64,000 nucleotides of DNA from CAYSRJ01 sp964521865. GTDB taxonomy: Bacteria > Spirochaetota > B62-G9 > DRHN01. Within the stretch, counting starts at the first letter, position 1, and the number at the start of each line of letters is the position of its first letter. The stretch spans positions 372,001-436,000 of the forward strand of contig CAZFTJ010000001.1 in assembly GCA_964521865.1 (NCBI GenBank). Reading direction: 5' to 3'. This document shows, in pieces, positions 16,214 to 25,874 of this stretch. Under the pieces are notes generated by a model. That model ran no database searches, had not been told where the DNA came from, and saw only the letters and a program-made list of their open reading frames with translations. The position numbers and the translations under genes are program-made.

Positions 16214-17266
16214 ATGAAGAAAAAGATACGAGTCCTGGTTGTGGACGATTCGGCTTTTATGAGAAAGTGGCTGAGCGAGATGATTAAATCCGATCCCGAA
16301 TGTGAGGTCATAAAAGCATCGCGCGATGGAGTAGAAGCTCTACGGGATATAGAGGAGCTCGGCCCCGACGTGGTTACCATGGATATCGAGCTCCCCGAGA
16401 TAGACGGGCTGACCTGTGTAGCGTATATCATGGAGGAATTTCCGACTCCTGTGGTGATGGTGACAGGTTTCAGTCAATTTATGGGTGAGGAGACGATAAA
16501 AGCCCTGGAGTACGGTGCAGTCGGCCTTGTTCGAAAGCCGAAGAGATTGAGCTCTCAGAATATAAAAGAGATACAACAGGAGCTCATATCGAACATCAAG
16601 CTCGCATCGCATGTGGAAATGAAAAAGCTCACTCCGGTAAAAATACAGGATATAAAAGGTAAAGACCGAAAGCCGGCGGCCAAGACAACACATAAGATAG
16701 TGGCCATAGCGAGCTCATCAGGAGGTCCGAGAGCCCTGAGCCAGGTAATTCCGAAGCTGCCGGAAGAGCTGCATGGAGGAGTCGTGGTTGCTCAGCATAT
16801 ACCCCCTGAATTTGTCCCTTCGCTCGCCGAACGGCTGAATTGCGAATCGATCCTGGCGGTAAAAGTTGCGGAAGATCAGGAACCTATCCAGCAGGGCAAG
16901 GTTCTGATTGCACCTTCGAACTTTCACTGCATGATCGAATCGAGGGCAAAGGAGGGAGAATTGGTCAGGCTCGTCCCTTTTTCGAGAAGAGAGAAATACC
17001 CTCTGATCACGGCCGACATATTGATGAATTCTCTTGCGCCGATTTACGGCAGGAATGCAACCGGAGTAATCCTGACAGGAATGGGCAACGACGGCACGGA
17101 AGGGTTTCGCTCCATCAAGAGATACGAAGGGAATACGATCGCAGAGGATGCATCCACCTGCATGGTTTACGGTATGCCGAAGTCGGCCGTCGAGGCGGGA
17201 GTGGTTGACAGGGTTGTTCCGCTGCACAGGATAGCGGAAGAAATCATAAAGGTGGTGAACAGGTGA
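16214..17266 (+). CDS. cheB: chemotaxis methylesterase/response regulator CheB
   Basis: A 350-residue CheB: an N-terminal receiver (VVDDSAFMRKW, phospho-Asp in TMDIELPEIDG, lysine in RKPKRL), a linker, and a C-terminal methylesterase. The Ser-His-Asp site is intact: serine in ASSSGGPRAL, histidine in AQHIPPEF, aspartate in LTGMGNDGTEG. Phosphorylation by CheA would open the active site and remove receptor methyl groups. I chose the ATG at 16214; a TTG at 16208 is possible. The leader is a direct duplication of the last 11 bases of cheD. Confidence 0.93.
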   Translation: MKKKIRVLVVDDSAFMRKWLSEMIKSDPECEVIKASRDGVEALRDIEELGPDVVTMDIELPEIDGLTCVAYIMEEFPTPVVMVTGFSQFMGEETIKALEYGAVGLVRKPKRLSSQNIKEIQQELISNIKLASHVEMKKLTPVKIQDIKGKDRKPAAKTTHKIVAIASSSGGPRALSQVIPKLPEELHGGVVVAQHIPPEFVPSLAERLNCESILAVKVAEDQEPIQQGKVLIAPSNFHCMIESRAKEGELVRLVPFSRREKYPLITADILMNSLAPIYGRNATGVILTGMGNDGTEGFRSIKRYEGNTIAEDASTCMVYGMPKSAVEAGVVDRVVPLHRIAEEIIKVVNR

Positions 17267-17309
17267 AAAAGAAGGTCCCTGCTCTCTACAATATTTCCGG
17301 GGGGTGTTT

Positions 17310-19001
17310 TTGAATATTTCCGAGTACAAACAGCTCTTCCTGAGTGAGGCACAGGAGATCCTGAATGCGTTGAATAATCTCCTTGTCGATCTCGAGAAAA
17401 ATCCCCGGGATTCGGGCTTGCTCAACGACCTGTTTCGCATGAGCCATACATTGAAGAGTATGGCTCAGACTATGGAATACGGGGACATTGCTCGGCTTAC
17501 CCATACCATAGAGGATACCTTTACACTGTTGAAGAGCGGAGAATTGAAGGTGAAGACGGATACCGTGGATCTGCTGTTCAAATCTCTCGATACTCTGAAC
17601 GAACTTGTAGAAGAGGTAAAAAAAGGGGAATTAAAAAATGTCGACACAGCACCATTGATCGAGAGATTCGATGCCCTTGCTGCCGGTATACAAAAAGAAG
17701 CGGGGGAACGGGCAAAAATAAAGAAAAAACAAACAAAGACGTCCCACATCGACAATAGCCGGCTGAAGCAAGATGAGGAGGTATTTCCGCTCAGGGATTC
17801 ACAAACTGTGCGTGTTCCCCTGAACAAAATCGACAGTATTGTGGATACGACAGGCGAGCTTGTTATCAGCAGGATCCAGCTCTCACAGATTGTCAAGCCT
17901 TCGGAAAACAGCGAGCTCATAGAAATTGTGGATGAGATTTCTAGATTGACCTCCCGGCTTCAGGATCAGGTGCTGCAGATTAGACTTGTGCCGTTGGAGT
18001 ATATCTTCGCACCCTATACTCGACTTGTAAGAGATATTGCAAGAGACCAGACTAAGGAGATAGATGTTTCCATCGAAGGAAGCCACATCGGTATGGACAG
18101 GAGCATCCAGGACGAGATAAACGAACCCTTGCTCCATCTCTTGAAGAATGCGGTCATTCACGGTATCGAGAGGCCTGAAGAAAGAGAGAGGCTTAAAAAA
18201 TCGAAGAGAGGCCGGATAAAGCTTACTGCAATGCGAGAAAGGGATTTTGTCGTTATCGAGCTGTCGGACGACGGGTGCGGCATGAACGTAGATGAGATAA
18301 AAAAGGTTGCGCTTGAAAGAGGAATTATTTCAAATGAAGAGCTCTTATCTCTCTCTCCTGAAGAAGTAGTGATGCTTACAACCTACCCGGGCTTCAGCAG
18401 GGTGAAAGAAGTTACCATGAGTGCGGGAAGGGGAATGGGATTGAGTGCATCGAGAACAAAGATAGAATCGCTGGGAGGTACGTTTCATATAGAATCCACT
18501 CCGAATAGAGGCACCAAATTTACCATTCGATTGCCGTTGTCGATGGCTATCAGTAACAGCATGCTCGTCGATGTTGCAGATGAAACCCTCTGTATTCCTC
18601 TCTCCTATGTAATCGAAGTGATTAAAGTTGCAGCCGGGGACATTAAGGCAATCGAGGGCAACGAGATAATTTCTTATAGAGATATGGTGCTTCCGGTCGT
18701 CAGGCTCGACAGGATATTTGGATGTAGCGAGGAGAAGGGACAAGAGCCGGGTGACGAAGAAATTGTCGATTGTTCCGGAGAACAGGGTGAACATTCGTTA
18801 ACCGTTCATCATATTCCGGTTGTGGTCATCGAGCTGGGAACCAAGAAGGCGGGGCTGGTCGTCGATACCGTATTGGGACAACAGGAAATCGTCATAAAGC
18901 CTCTAACGGGACTCATGAAAGAAATAAAATACGCATCTGGTGCTACGATTCTCAGTACAGGACAGGCAGCGCTTATCGTGGATGTGGCATCACTGCTTTA
19001 A
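17310..19001 (+). CDS. cheA: chemotaxis histidine kinase CheA (no P2 domain)
   Basis: The central kinase of the locus, about 563 residues. P1 is an Hpt domain with the phosphoacceptor His46 in MSHTLKSMA. A charged linker follows, with no recognisable P2 (CheY/CheB docking) domain. P3 dimerisation begins near DSIVDTTGELVI; the P4 ATPase has the N-box HLLKNAVIHGIE, DDGCGMN and GRGMGLSAS; P5 is CheW-like. In the N-box the usual Asp of NAVDHG is Ile. The start is probably the TTG at 17310, with a run of six G 5 bases upstream; a GTG at 17304 is the alternative. It lies 43 bases after cheB. Confidence 0.93.
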   Translation: MNISEYKQLFLSEAQEILNALNNLLVDLEKNPRDSGLLNDLFRMSHTLKSMAQTMEYGDIARLTHTIEDTFTLLKSGELKVKTDTVDLLFKSLDTLNELVEEVKKGELKNVDTAPLIERFDALAAGIQKEAGERAKIKKKQTKTSHIDNSRLKQDEEVFPLRDSQTVRVPLNKIDSIVDTTGELVISRIQLSQIVKPSENSELIEIVDEISRLTSRLQDQVLQIRLVPLEYIFAPYTRLVRDIARDQTKEIDVSIEGSHIGMDRSIQDEINEPLLHLLKNAVIHGIERPEERERLKKSKRGRIKLTAMRERDFVVIELSDDGCGMNVDEIKKVALERGIISNEELLSLSPEEVVMLTTYPGFSRVKEVTMSAGRGMGLSASRTKIESLGGTFHIESTPNRGTKFTIRLPLSMAISNSMLVDVADETLCIPLSYVIEVIKVAAGDIKAIEGNEIISYRDMVLPVVRLDRIFGCSEEKGQEPGDEEIVDCSGEQGEHSLTVHHIPVVVIELGTKKAGLVVDTVLGQQEIVIKPLTGLMKEIKYASGATILSTGQAALIVDVASLL

Positions 19002-19016
19002 AACAGGAAATTGATC

Positions 19017-19628
19017 GTGTTTGCAGATCTTACTCAACTACAATTGGATGCACTGAGAGAGATTAGCTCAATAGCTTCCGGGAATGCTGCGACAAGTCTG
19101 TCGTCATTGCTGGGAAGGAGGATAGACATCACAGCCCCTCGGGTCACTGTGGAAGCTCTTGAAAATGTAGCTGAAATTCTCGGAGGAGTAGAGAAAGTTC
19201 TAACAGTAATCCATATCATGGTTAGAGGCACATTATCGGGAAGCATCCTTTTTATCCTTCCGCCTTCGGAATCTCTGAGTCTCATCAATATTCTCACCAA
19301 TCAGGATAGAAAGAAAATTGAGGATCTGGATGAGCTTGAGCTGTCCGCTCTGAAAGAGCTGGGCAATATTGTAACCGGTTCCTACACAAAGGCTCTTTCA
19401 GATGTGCTGAAAATAAGGATTGAGTTTTCTATCCCGGGATTTGCCTATGATATGCTGGGTGCCGTACTGGAGGAAATCATTGCCCGCCTGTCGCTGGAGG
19501 TACAGTACGCTGTAATAACTGAAAGCAATTTTGTCGTGAGTGGTGATATACACAGAGGGCATCTTGTCTTTATTATGTCGCCGAATGCCTTGCGTGCCGT
19601 CATCGATGCTCTCGGTAATTTAGAATAA
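19017..19628 (+). CDS. cheC: CheY-P phosphatase CheC with one degenerate active site
   Basis: A 203-residue CheC-type phosphatase. The family has two internal copies of the active-site signature D/S-xxx-E-xx-N. The second copy is intact (Ser110, Glu114, Asn117 in SALKELGN). In the first copy Asp11 and Glu15 are kept but the asparagine is Ser18 (DALREISS), so only one site should work. GTG at 19017 has AGGAAA 6 bases upstream; TTG at 19011 would leave no space. It probably dephosphorylates CheY-P and may be regulated by CheD, encoded upstream. Confidence 0.88.
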   Translation: MFADLTQLQLDALREISSIASGNAATSLSSLLGRRIDITAPRVTVEALENVAEILGGVEKVLTVIHIMVRGTLSGSILFILPPSESLSLINILTNQDRKKIEDLDELELSALKELGNIVTGSYTKALSDVLKIRIEFSIPGFAYDMLGAVLEEIIARLSLEVQYAVITESNFVVSGDIHRGHLVFIMSPNALRAVIDALGNLE

Positions 19629-19657
19629 CCAAAGAAAGGATATCGCAAATAGAAGCA

Positions 19658-20092
19658 ATGTCGGGAAAAATCGATAACAACGAATTGATGAAAGTGTTTT
19701 ATGAGGAGGCACAGGAACTTATCGATAAGATGAAAAAGGATCTCTCCAATCTGATCGAAGTCGAGGGTACAAAGGGAGTGATCTCAAAGGATAAAGCTGA
19801 AGTTGTCCGGAAAACAAAAGAAGAGCCTTCCTCTACATACCGGAATCTATTCAGATACGCTCATACCATTAAAAGCTCTGCAAGAGCGGTTGGGTTTGAT
19901 AATCTCGAAGACCTGGCAAAAAAATTGGAGCGTATATTCAAAAAAGCGGAGGAAGGCGAAATTGATATGAATGTTGATCATTTTTCCACCCTTTTGAAGA
20001 GCGTGGATGTGTGTCGGAAACTGGTACAGAGCAAAAAAATATCGGATTATCAAAAGCTTCTGGAGCGTCTGAACGGTATCATACACAGTTGA
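19658..20092 (+). CDS. stand-alone Hpt (histidine phosphotransfer) protein
   Basis: A 144-residue, almost wholly helical protein with one Hpt domain. The phosphoacceptor is His69 in YAHTIKSSARAVG. The N-terminus (ELMKVFYEEAQELIDKM) resembles the P1 domain of CheA, so it may be a detached P1 paralogue. With several receivers encoded nearby and hybrid kinases downstream, it is a natural relay node: a hybrid receiver to Hpt to a terminal receiver such as the HD-GYP protein. It has no kinase domain. Confidence 0.85.
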   Translation: MSGKIDNNELMKVFYEEAQELIDKMKKDLSNLIEVEGTKGVISKDKAEVVRKTKEEPSSTYRNLFRYAHTIKSSARAVGFDNLEDLAKKLERIFKKAEEGEIDMNVDHFSTLLKSVDVCRKLVQSKKISDYQKLLERLNGIIHS

Positions 20093-20105
20093 GGGATATA
20101 TAAAA

Positions 20106-21236
20106 ATGGAGACAGACCCCATTAATGTTCTCTTAATCGAGGACAGCAATTTTGCAACCCAGCTTACAAAAAAGATGCTGGATGAAGAGAAAAGCGCTCA
20201 GTTCAACACCGAATTGAGATGCGCCGACAGCCTAGCAGCCGGATTGGAGCATCTCAAAGACGATAGGATCGATATTGTCCTGCTGGATCTTACCCTGCCG
20301 GATTCGCAGGAATTGGATACCTTTAAAAAAGTCAGGGCTAAAGCGCCGGACATACCGATTGTTGTCATGTCCGGGCTCGAGGATGAAAGGATTGCAATGA
20401 ATGCAGTCAAGAAAGGAGCACAGGACTATCTCGTCAAAGGTCGGATTGAAAGCAATCTGCTGAAGCGCTCCATCCTCTATGCCATGGAGCGAAACTCTGC
20501 AGACAGAAAGATACGAAGGCTCAACCTGGAGCTGGAAAAGAGTCTTGTAGAGCTCAAGGAGGTCAATAAAGAGCTCGAGGCGTTTTCTTACTCCGTCTCC
20601 CATGACCTGCGGTCGCCGCTCAGAGCTATCATAGGGTTTTCCACCATACTCCTGGAAGAGCATTCTGATACGCTCGATTCCGAAGGAAAAAGATTGCTGC
20701 ATGTCATACAATCGAATACGCAAAAGATGGGACAGCTCATCGACGATCTCCTCACCTTCTCCAGGTTGGGGAGAAAAGAAATAAAAAAGTTGAATATTAA
20801 TATGGAAGATCTCGCGAAAGCCGTATTCGAGGAGTTGAGAACCATCAATCCGGAAAGAACATTAAAACTGAATCTCGACGCTCTCCCCTTTGCTCGAGGG
20901 GACCCTTCACTGATTCGCGAGGTATTCGTAAATCTCCTGGCCAATGCAATCAAGTTTACAAAAAACACAGAGAATGCGGTCATTGAAATCGGCAGTGAGG
21001 CTGCGGGCGGGGAAAATATTTACTATGTAAAGGACAATGGCGTTGGTTTCGATATGGAGTATGTGAACAAGCTGTTTGGAGTATTTCAAAGACTCCACAG
21101 CGATAAAGAGTTTGAAGGAACGGGAGTCGGGCTGGCCATCGTACAGCGTATCATACACCGGCATAACGGAAGGGTGTGGGCTGAAGGAAAAGTTAATGGG
21201 GGAGCGACATTCTATTTTGCTCTTCCAATAGTATAA
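20106..21236 (+). CDS. receiver-histidine kinase (REC-HisKA-HATPase)
   Basis: A soluble 376-residue kinase that begins with a receiver (acidic Glu12-Asp13, phospho-Asp61 in LLDLTLPDS), then a coiled linker, HisKA with His166 in SVSHDLRSPLRAI, and an HATPase with DNGVGFD and GTGVGLAIV. The N-terminal receiver means that its kinase activity is probably set by phosphotransfer rather than by a ligand. It lies 13 bases after the Hpt gene and 8 bases before a receiver gene. This arrangement is like the kinases that signal to Rcp1-type regulators in phytochrome systems, but no phytochrome gene is present. Confidence 0.9.
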   Translation: METDPINVLLIEDSNFATQLTKKMLDEEKSAQFNTELRCADSLAAGLEHLKDDRIDIVLLDLTLPDSQELDTFKKVRAKAPDIPIVVMSGLEDERIAMNAVKKGAQDYLVKGRIESNLLKRSILYAMERNSADRKIRRLNLELEKSLVELKEVNKELEAFSYSVSHDLRSPLRAIIGFSTILLEEHSDTLDSEGKRLLHVIQSNTQKMGQLIDDLLTFSRLGRKEIKKLNINMEDLAKAVFEELRTINPERTLKLNLDALPFARGDPSLIREVFVNLLANAIKFTKNTENAVIEIGSEAAGGENIYYVKDNGVGFDMEYVNKLFGVFQRLHSDKEFEGTGVGLAIVQRIIHRHNGRVWAEGKVNGGATFYFALPIV

Positions 21237-21244
21237 GGAGCTCC

Positions 21245-21709
21245 ATGATGGATGCAAACGCAGTTGAAATTCTTCTGGTTGAAGATAATCCTGCAGACGT
21301 TGAGCTTACGCTGAGGGCCCTGAGGAGACACAACCTGGCCAACAGGGTTCATACTGTGACCGATGGAGCAGAAGCTTTAAGTTATATTTTTGCCACCGGT
21401 ATCTACGCTCACAGAAATATCGAGAATGTTCCGAAGGTGGTGCTCCTCGATCTCAAGCTTCCCAAAATAAACGGGCTCGAGGTTTTGCGAAAAATAAAGT
21501 CGGATGAGAGGACAAAGATTATTCCTGTTGTGGTTTTGACCTCTTCGGCTGAAGAGCAGGATATCGTAGAGAGCTATAAGCTGGGAGTAAACAGCTATAT
21601 AGTGAAACCGGTGGATTTTGACAAATTCCTCAATGCGGTGCAGGAGCTGGGGTTCTACTGGGTGTTGCTGAACGAGCCGCCGTATTACAGTAGTAATAAT
21701 ACTGTATAG
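21245..21709 (+). CDS. Rcp1-like single-domain response regulator
   Basis: A 154-residue receiver of the Rcp1 subgroup, marked by VEDNPADVELTLRAL, the extended loop before VVLLDLKLPK (phospho-Asp69) and PVVVLTSS with VKPVDFD. These proteins usually take phosphate from the kinase encoded beside them, here the REC-kinase that ends 8 bases upstream. AAGGAG precedes two adjacent ATG codons. There is no output domain; it would act by binding a partner protein. Confidence 0.9.
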   Translation: MMDANAVEILLVEDNPADVELTLRALRRHNLANRVHTVTDGAEALSYIFATGIYAHRNIENVPKVVLLDLKLPKINGLEVLRKIKSDERTKIIPVVVLTSSAEEQDIVESYKLGVNSYIVKPVDFDKFLNAVQELGFYWVLLNEPPYYSSNNTV

Positions 21710-21805
21710 CCTGCTGGTCTCAACTTTGAAAGAGAGAGAAGTGTCTTTGAGACTTCAGGCCTCGATTCGAGCCGAAGGCGATACGATAATGGAAAAAAGA
21801 TATGG

Positions 21806-24490
21806 ATGGATGCATTTAGGATGAAAGAGAAGCTTAACATTCTTATACTGGAAGACGTTTCCACGGATGCCGAATTACTGGTGCATGAGCTTCGCAGAGA
21901 AAAAATAGAATTTGCATCGAAGATTGTGGATACGAAGAAAGATTTCCTCAGAGAGCTTAATGACTTTGAACCGGATATGATTATATCCGATTATATGATG
22001 CCGCAGTTTACCGGAATGGAAGCACTCGAGCTCGTAAAAGAACACACCCCATTCATCCCATTCATCATTTGCACCGGATCGATGAACGAGGAGGTCGCTG
22101 TCGAATGCATGAAGGCCGGAGCAGACGACTATGTTTTAAAAAATCATATCGTACGTATAGGTCCGGCCGTCAGAAGCGCACTGGCAAAAAAACTGATAAG
22201 CGAGAAAAAAAAACGTGCTGAAGATGCATTGCGTGCTGCTGCGAGAGAATGGCAGGCTACTTTCAACGCCATGGATAACGGTGTTGCCCTTGTAAGTCTT
22301 GAGAAACAAATAATTCGATGTAATAACGCCATGGGTGCTATTCTCAACAAGCCTTTAAAGGATATTGTCGGGGGCACATGCTGTGAGGTTATATGCAGCA
22401 AAGTGCAGGATCGAGAAAATTGTCTCTTCAGCAACATGATAGAAACTCACAAAAGAGAAACCTCGATCCTCAAGTTGAACGAAAGCTGGTTTACGAGCAC
22501 CATCGATCCCATTTTTGATATAAGTGAAAATATAACCGGAGCAGTTCACACGTTATCCGATATTACCGAGCACAAGCGGATGGAGGAAGAATTAAAGCAG
22601 AAGCAGATGTTTCTCAATTCCATAGTGGAAAACATACCCAATATGATTTTTGTTAAAGACGCCGAACAATTGAGGTTCGAATTACTCAATAAGACCGGTG
22701 AGATGCTATTGGGTTATATGCGTGAAAATATTCTCGGTAAAAATGATTATGATTTTTTTCCACAGGAGCAGGCGGACGTTTTTACGAAGGAAGACAGGGA
22801 GGTTTTGAGAACCGGACGATTGAAAGATATTCCCGAAGAGCCTATAAATACGAATGAGGGAAAAAGGATACTGCATACCAAGAAGATACCGATTTTCAAC
22901 GAAAAGGGTAATCCACTGTATCTTCTGGGGATATCCGAAGACATCACAGAGCAAAAGCTTGCCGAAGAGGAGCTTCGAAAGCTGTCGGTAGCTGTTGAGC
23001 AGAGTCCTGTAAATATCGTTATTACGGATACGGAAGGAAACATAGAATATGTTAATTATAAATTCACGGAAGTAACCGGTTATACCTATAAGGAAGTTAT
23101 CGGGAAAAATCCCCGCATCCTGAAATCCGGGGAGCACACACCCGAATTCTATACTCATCTTTGGAAAATAATAAGCAACGGTAAAGAGTGGAAAGGGGAA
23201 ATTTGCAATAAAAGAAAAGACGGGGAGCTTTACTGGGAGTATGCATCCATCTCCCCGATCAAGAATGATGAGGGATCGATAACACACTATATCGGCATAA
23301 AGGAAGATATTACGGAGAGAAAGAACCTCGAGGAACAGCTCAGACAATCTCAGAAGATGGAGGCGATAGGAAGGTTGGCCGGCGGTATCGCACACGACTT
23401 CAACAATATGATGACGGCTGTCATTGGATTCTCCGATTTTCTGATATCTAAGCTCAGTGAAGGGGACGACACACGTTCGATTATCGAGCAGATAAAAAGT
23501 GCCGGATTACGGGCTGCATCTCTGACACAACAATTGCTTGCTTTCAGCCGAAAGCAGGTAACGACCGCACAATTGATAGATCTCAATACAATAATCATAA
23601 ATATGAAGCAAATGCTCCTGCGTCTTTTGGGGGAAGATATCGAGCTCCAGATAGCTTTAAACACCAGGTTTTCGCTGTTAAGAGCAGATCGGAGTCAAAT
23701 CGAACAGATCATCATGAACCTAGTCGTAAATGCACGAGATGCCATGCCCGGTGGAGGCAGGCTTATAATAGAAACCTCGAGAATCGAGCTGGATGAAGGT
23801 TACTTCAGGCAATGGATTGAATTTCGGCCCGGCAAATACGTACTGCTTTCGGTCAGCGATAATGGATGCGGCATGGACAAAGACATACAGGAACATATAT
23901 TCGAGCCGTTCTTCACAACCAAGGAAATCGGAAAAGGGACAGGTCTCGGCCTCTCTACGGTGTACGGTATTGTGAAACAGAATAACGGCAATATTCATGT
24001 GTACAGCGAGCGTGAAAAGGGCACAACATTCAAGGTTTACCTTCCGTCTGTAATCGAGGATAAAATCAAGCTGGATGCCACGGAAAAAACCGACATTTCA
24101 TCCTTAAAAGGTTCTGAGACAATTCTTGTGGTTGAAGATGAAGAACTTGTACGGCAAATTACCGTTGCCACTCTCAAGGATAACGGCTATACGGTTTTAG
24201 AGGCTTTAAACAGTAAAGAAGCATTATCCATATGTCGTAATTATTCGGGCAAAATCCACCTGCTGGTCACGGACGTCGTACTGCCCGATATACAGGGGCC
24301 TTCTCTTGCGGAAGAAATCCTTTCCGAGTATCCCGATATAAACGTGCTCTTCATGTCCGGCTATACCGTTAAAGTCACCGAGCACTTAAAGCTGCTTGCG
24401 CATAAGAGTTATTTCCTGGAAAAACCGTTTACCCCGCATAAACTTCTCACAAAGGTAAAGGAGATACTTCAGAAAAACAAAGCGTATTAA
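21806..24490 (+). CDS. hybrid sensor kinase REC-PAS-PAS-PAS-HisKA-HATPase-REC
   Basis: An 894-residue cytosolic hybrid kinase. Order: receiver with Asp62 (IISDYMMPQ), a PAS domain with several cysteines around residues 190-215 (CEVICSKVQDRENC), two more PAS domains ending in DITEQK and DITERK, HisKA with His530 (GGIAHDFNNMM), HATPase with DNGCGMD and GTGLGLSTVYG, and a C-terminal receiver with Asp823 (LLVTDVVLPD). Receivers at both ends suggest an input from one relay step and an output to an Hpt protein such as the one encoded at 19658. The start codon is not secure: ATG 21806 or ATG 21821. Confidence 0.9.
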   Translation: MDAFRMKEKLNILILEDVSTDAELLVHELRREKIEFASKIVDTKKDFLRELNDFEPDMIISDYMMPQFTGMEALELVKEHTPFIPFIICTGSMNEEVAVECMKAGADDYVLKNHIVRIGPAVRSALAKKLISEKKKRAEDALRAAAREWQATFNAMDNGVALVSLEKQIIRCNNAMGAILNKPLKDIVGGTCCEVICSKVQDRENCLFSNMIETHKRETSILKLNESWFTSTIDPIFDISENITGAVHTLSDITEHKRMEEELKQKQMFLNSIVENIPNMIFVKDAEQLRFELLNKTGEMLLGYMRENILGKNDYDFFPQEQADVFTKEDREVLRTGRLKDIPEEPINTNEGKRILHTKKIPIFNEKGNPLYLLGISEDITEQKLAEEELRKLSVAVEQSPVNIVITDTEGNIEYVNYKFTEVTGYTYKEVIGKNPRILKSGEHTPEFYTHLWKIISNGKEWKGEICNKRKDGELYWEYASISPIKNDEGSITHYIGIKEDITERKNLEEQLRQSQKMEAIGRLAGGIAHDFNNMMTAVIGFSDFLISKLSEGDDTRSIIEQIKSAGLRAASLTQQLLAFSRKQVTTAQLIDLNTIIINMKQMLLRLLGEDIELQIALNTRFSLLRADRSQIEQIIMNLVVNARDAMPGGGRLIIETSRIELDEGYFRQWIEFRPGKYVLLSVSDNGCGMDKDIQEHIFEPFFTTKEIGKGTGLGLSTVYGIVKQNNGNIHVYSEREKGTTFKVYLPSVIEDKIKLDATEKTDISSLKGSETILVVEDEELVRQITVATLKDNGYTVLEALNSKEALSICRNYSGKIHLLVTDVVLPDIQGPSLAEEILSEYPDINVLFMSGYTVKVTEHLKLLAHKSYFLEKPFTPHKLLTKVKEILQKNKAY

Positions 24491-24549
24491 AAACAGGCAG
24501 GCGGATCCTATACGTAAAAACCTGAAATTTCCGGGAGAAAGGCTGATAG

Positions 24550-25677
24550 ATGGGAAAGTACAAAGTACTTGTTGCCGACGATATTGCAGAAAACAGGAAA
24601 ATTCTATCCCTTTTCCTCACAGAGCTCGGATTTTCCGTGCTCGAAGCGGAAAACGGACGCAGGGCGCTCGATGCCGTCATGAGGGAGAATCCGGATATTG
24701 TGATACTCGATGTTATGATGCCGGAGATGAGCGGGATGGAAGTGTGTAGAATTTTAAAATCGAATCCCGCAACGAAGATAATCCCCGTTGTCATTATAAC
24801 GGCGCTCTCGGATGAGCAAAACCACCTGAAGGCGCTCGAAGCCGGCGCCGATGATTTTCTGTCAAAGCCCTTCAACATCCACTTCCTCAAGGCCAGACTC
24901 AAGTCGCTCCTCTCCCTGAAGATCATGATGGACATGAACCGCCACTACCAGGAAATACTCAAAAAAAGCAATGTCGACCTTTTGCAGAAGCTCATTTCGA
25001 CCCAGGAGGTCACCATCTTTGCCCTGGCCAAGCTTGCCGAATTCAGAGACCCTGAAACCGGAGAGCATCTCGAGAGGATGAGAGAATACGGAAAGTTCCT
25101 CGCCCTCAAGCTGAAAGAGATTCCGAGGTACAGGGATACGATAGGCGAGGAGTTTGTAGAAAACCTCTACAAGTCGATGCCGCTGCACGATATAGGAAAG
25201 GTGGGAATCCCGGACAACATCCTGCTCAAGCCTGCAAAGCTGACTGAAGAAGAGTTTGCCATCATGAAGAAGCACACCGTGATAGGGGGTGACGCAATCA
25301 GGTCGGCGATAGAGCTTGCCGGGATGGAGGGCTCGTTCCTCGATGTGGGGAAGGAGATAGCATACTTTCACCATGAGAGATGGGACGGCACGGGCTACCC
25401 GAATGGGATTGCGGGAGATGAAATTCCGCTTCCCGCACGTATAACGGCGATAATTGATGTATACGATGCATTGACTTCCCGGAGGGTGTACAAATCGGAG
25501 CTTTCCCATAACCAGGCATGTGAAATCATCATCAATAAAAGCGACGGTCACTTCGATCCCCAGGTGCTCGATGCTTTCGGCGAGCTCGAGACGCAGTTTC
25601 GCCGGATCAAGCAATCTCACAGGGACAGGGCTAGCAAGATGATGGGAAGCGGCATGATAAGAACCGTCGGGAGTTAG
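24550..25677 (+). CDS. HD-GYP response regulator (cyclic-di-GMP phosphodiesterase)
   Basis: A 375-residue RpfG-like regulator. The receiver has the phosphorylated Asp54 (VILDVMMPEM); a helical linker of about 40 residues follows, then an HD-GYP domain. The metal HD pair is His213-Asp214 in MPLHDIGKVG, and the diagnostic HHERWDGTGYP is complete. It should hydrolyse cyclic-di-GMP to pGpG or GMP when phosphorylated. It is the last gene of the signalling locus and the only enzyme output in it besides chemotaxis, which points to motility or surface-state control. GAAAGG lies before the ATG. Confidence 0.93.
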   Translation: MGKYKVLVADDIAENRKILSLFLTELGFSVLEAENGRRALDAVMRENPDIVILDVMMPEMSGMEVCRILKSNPATKIIPVVIITALSDEQNHLKALEAGADDFLSKPFNIHFLKARLKSLLSLKIMMDMNRHYQEILKKSNVDLLQKLISTQEVTIFALAKLAEFRDPETGEHLERMREYGKFLALKLKEIPRYRDTIGEEFVENLYKSMPLHDIGKVGIPDNILLKPAKLTEEEFAIMKKHTVIGGDAIRSAIELAGMEGSFLDVGKEIAYFHHERWDGTGYPNGIAGDEIPLPARITAIIDVYDALTSRRVYKSELSHNQACEIIINKSDGHFDPQVLDAFGELETQFRRIKQSHRDRASKMMGSGMIRTVGS

Positions 25678-25691
25678 AGTATGTGAATGAG

Positions 25692-25723
25692 CCTCTCAGA
25701 ACTGCTCCCTCTCAGAACTCCTC
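25692..25723. repeat. 16-base tandem duplication
   Basis: Two adjacent 16-base copies (25692-25707 and 25708-25723) differ at one base. They lie just after the HD-GYP gene and have no visible function. Confidence 0.6.
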
Positions 25724-25845
25724 AACCTGCCGTCCGCCTTCAAAACCTCCACCCCGTCCCGGAATCTTTAAACGGTTTTTTGTCGACCGTACATCGAATT
25801 CAGAGATGTGCGGAAAAATGTCCGAAGCTCAAAAATCCGCTTGAA

Positions 25846-25874
25846 TTGACAAAAGCCGTGCAACTGCCTATATT
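25846..25874 (+). promoter_or_regulatory. near-consensus sigma-70 promoter for the fused E1 gene
   Basis: TTGACA (25846-25851), a 17-base spacer and TATATT (25869-25874). The transcript would have a leader of about 120 bases before the ATG at 26001. The 323-base gap 25678-26000 holds this promoter, the tandem repeat at 25692 and no credible gene, so transcription of the housekeeping region restarts here. Confidence 0.8.
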
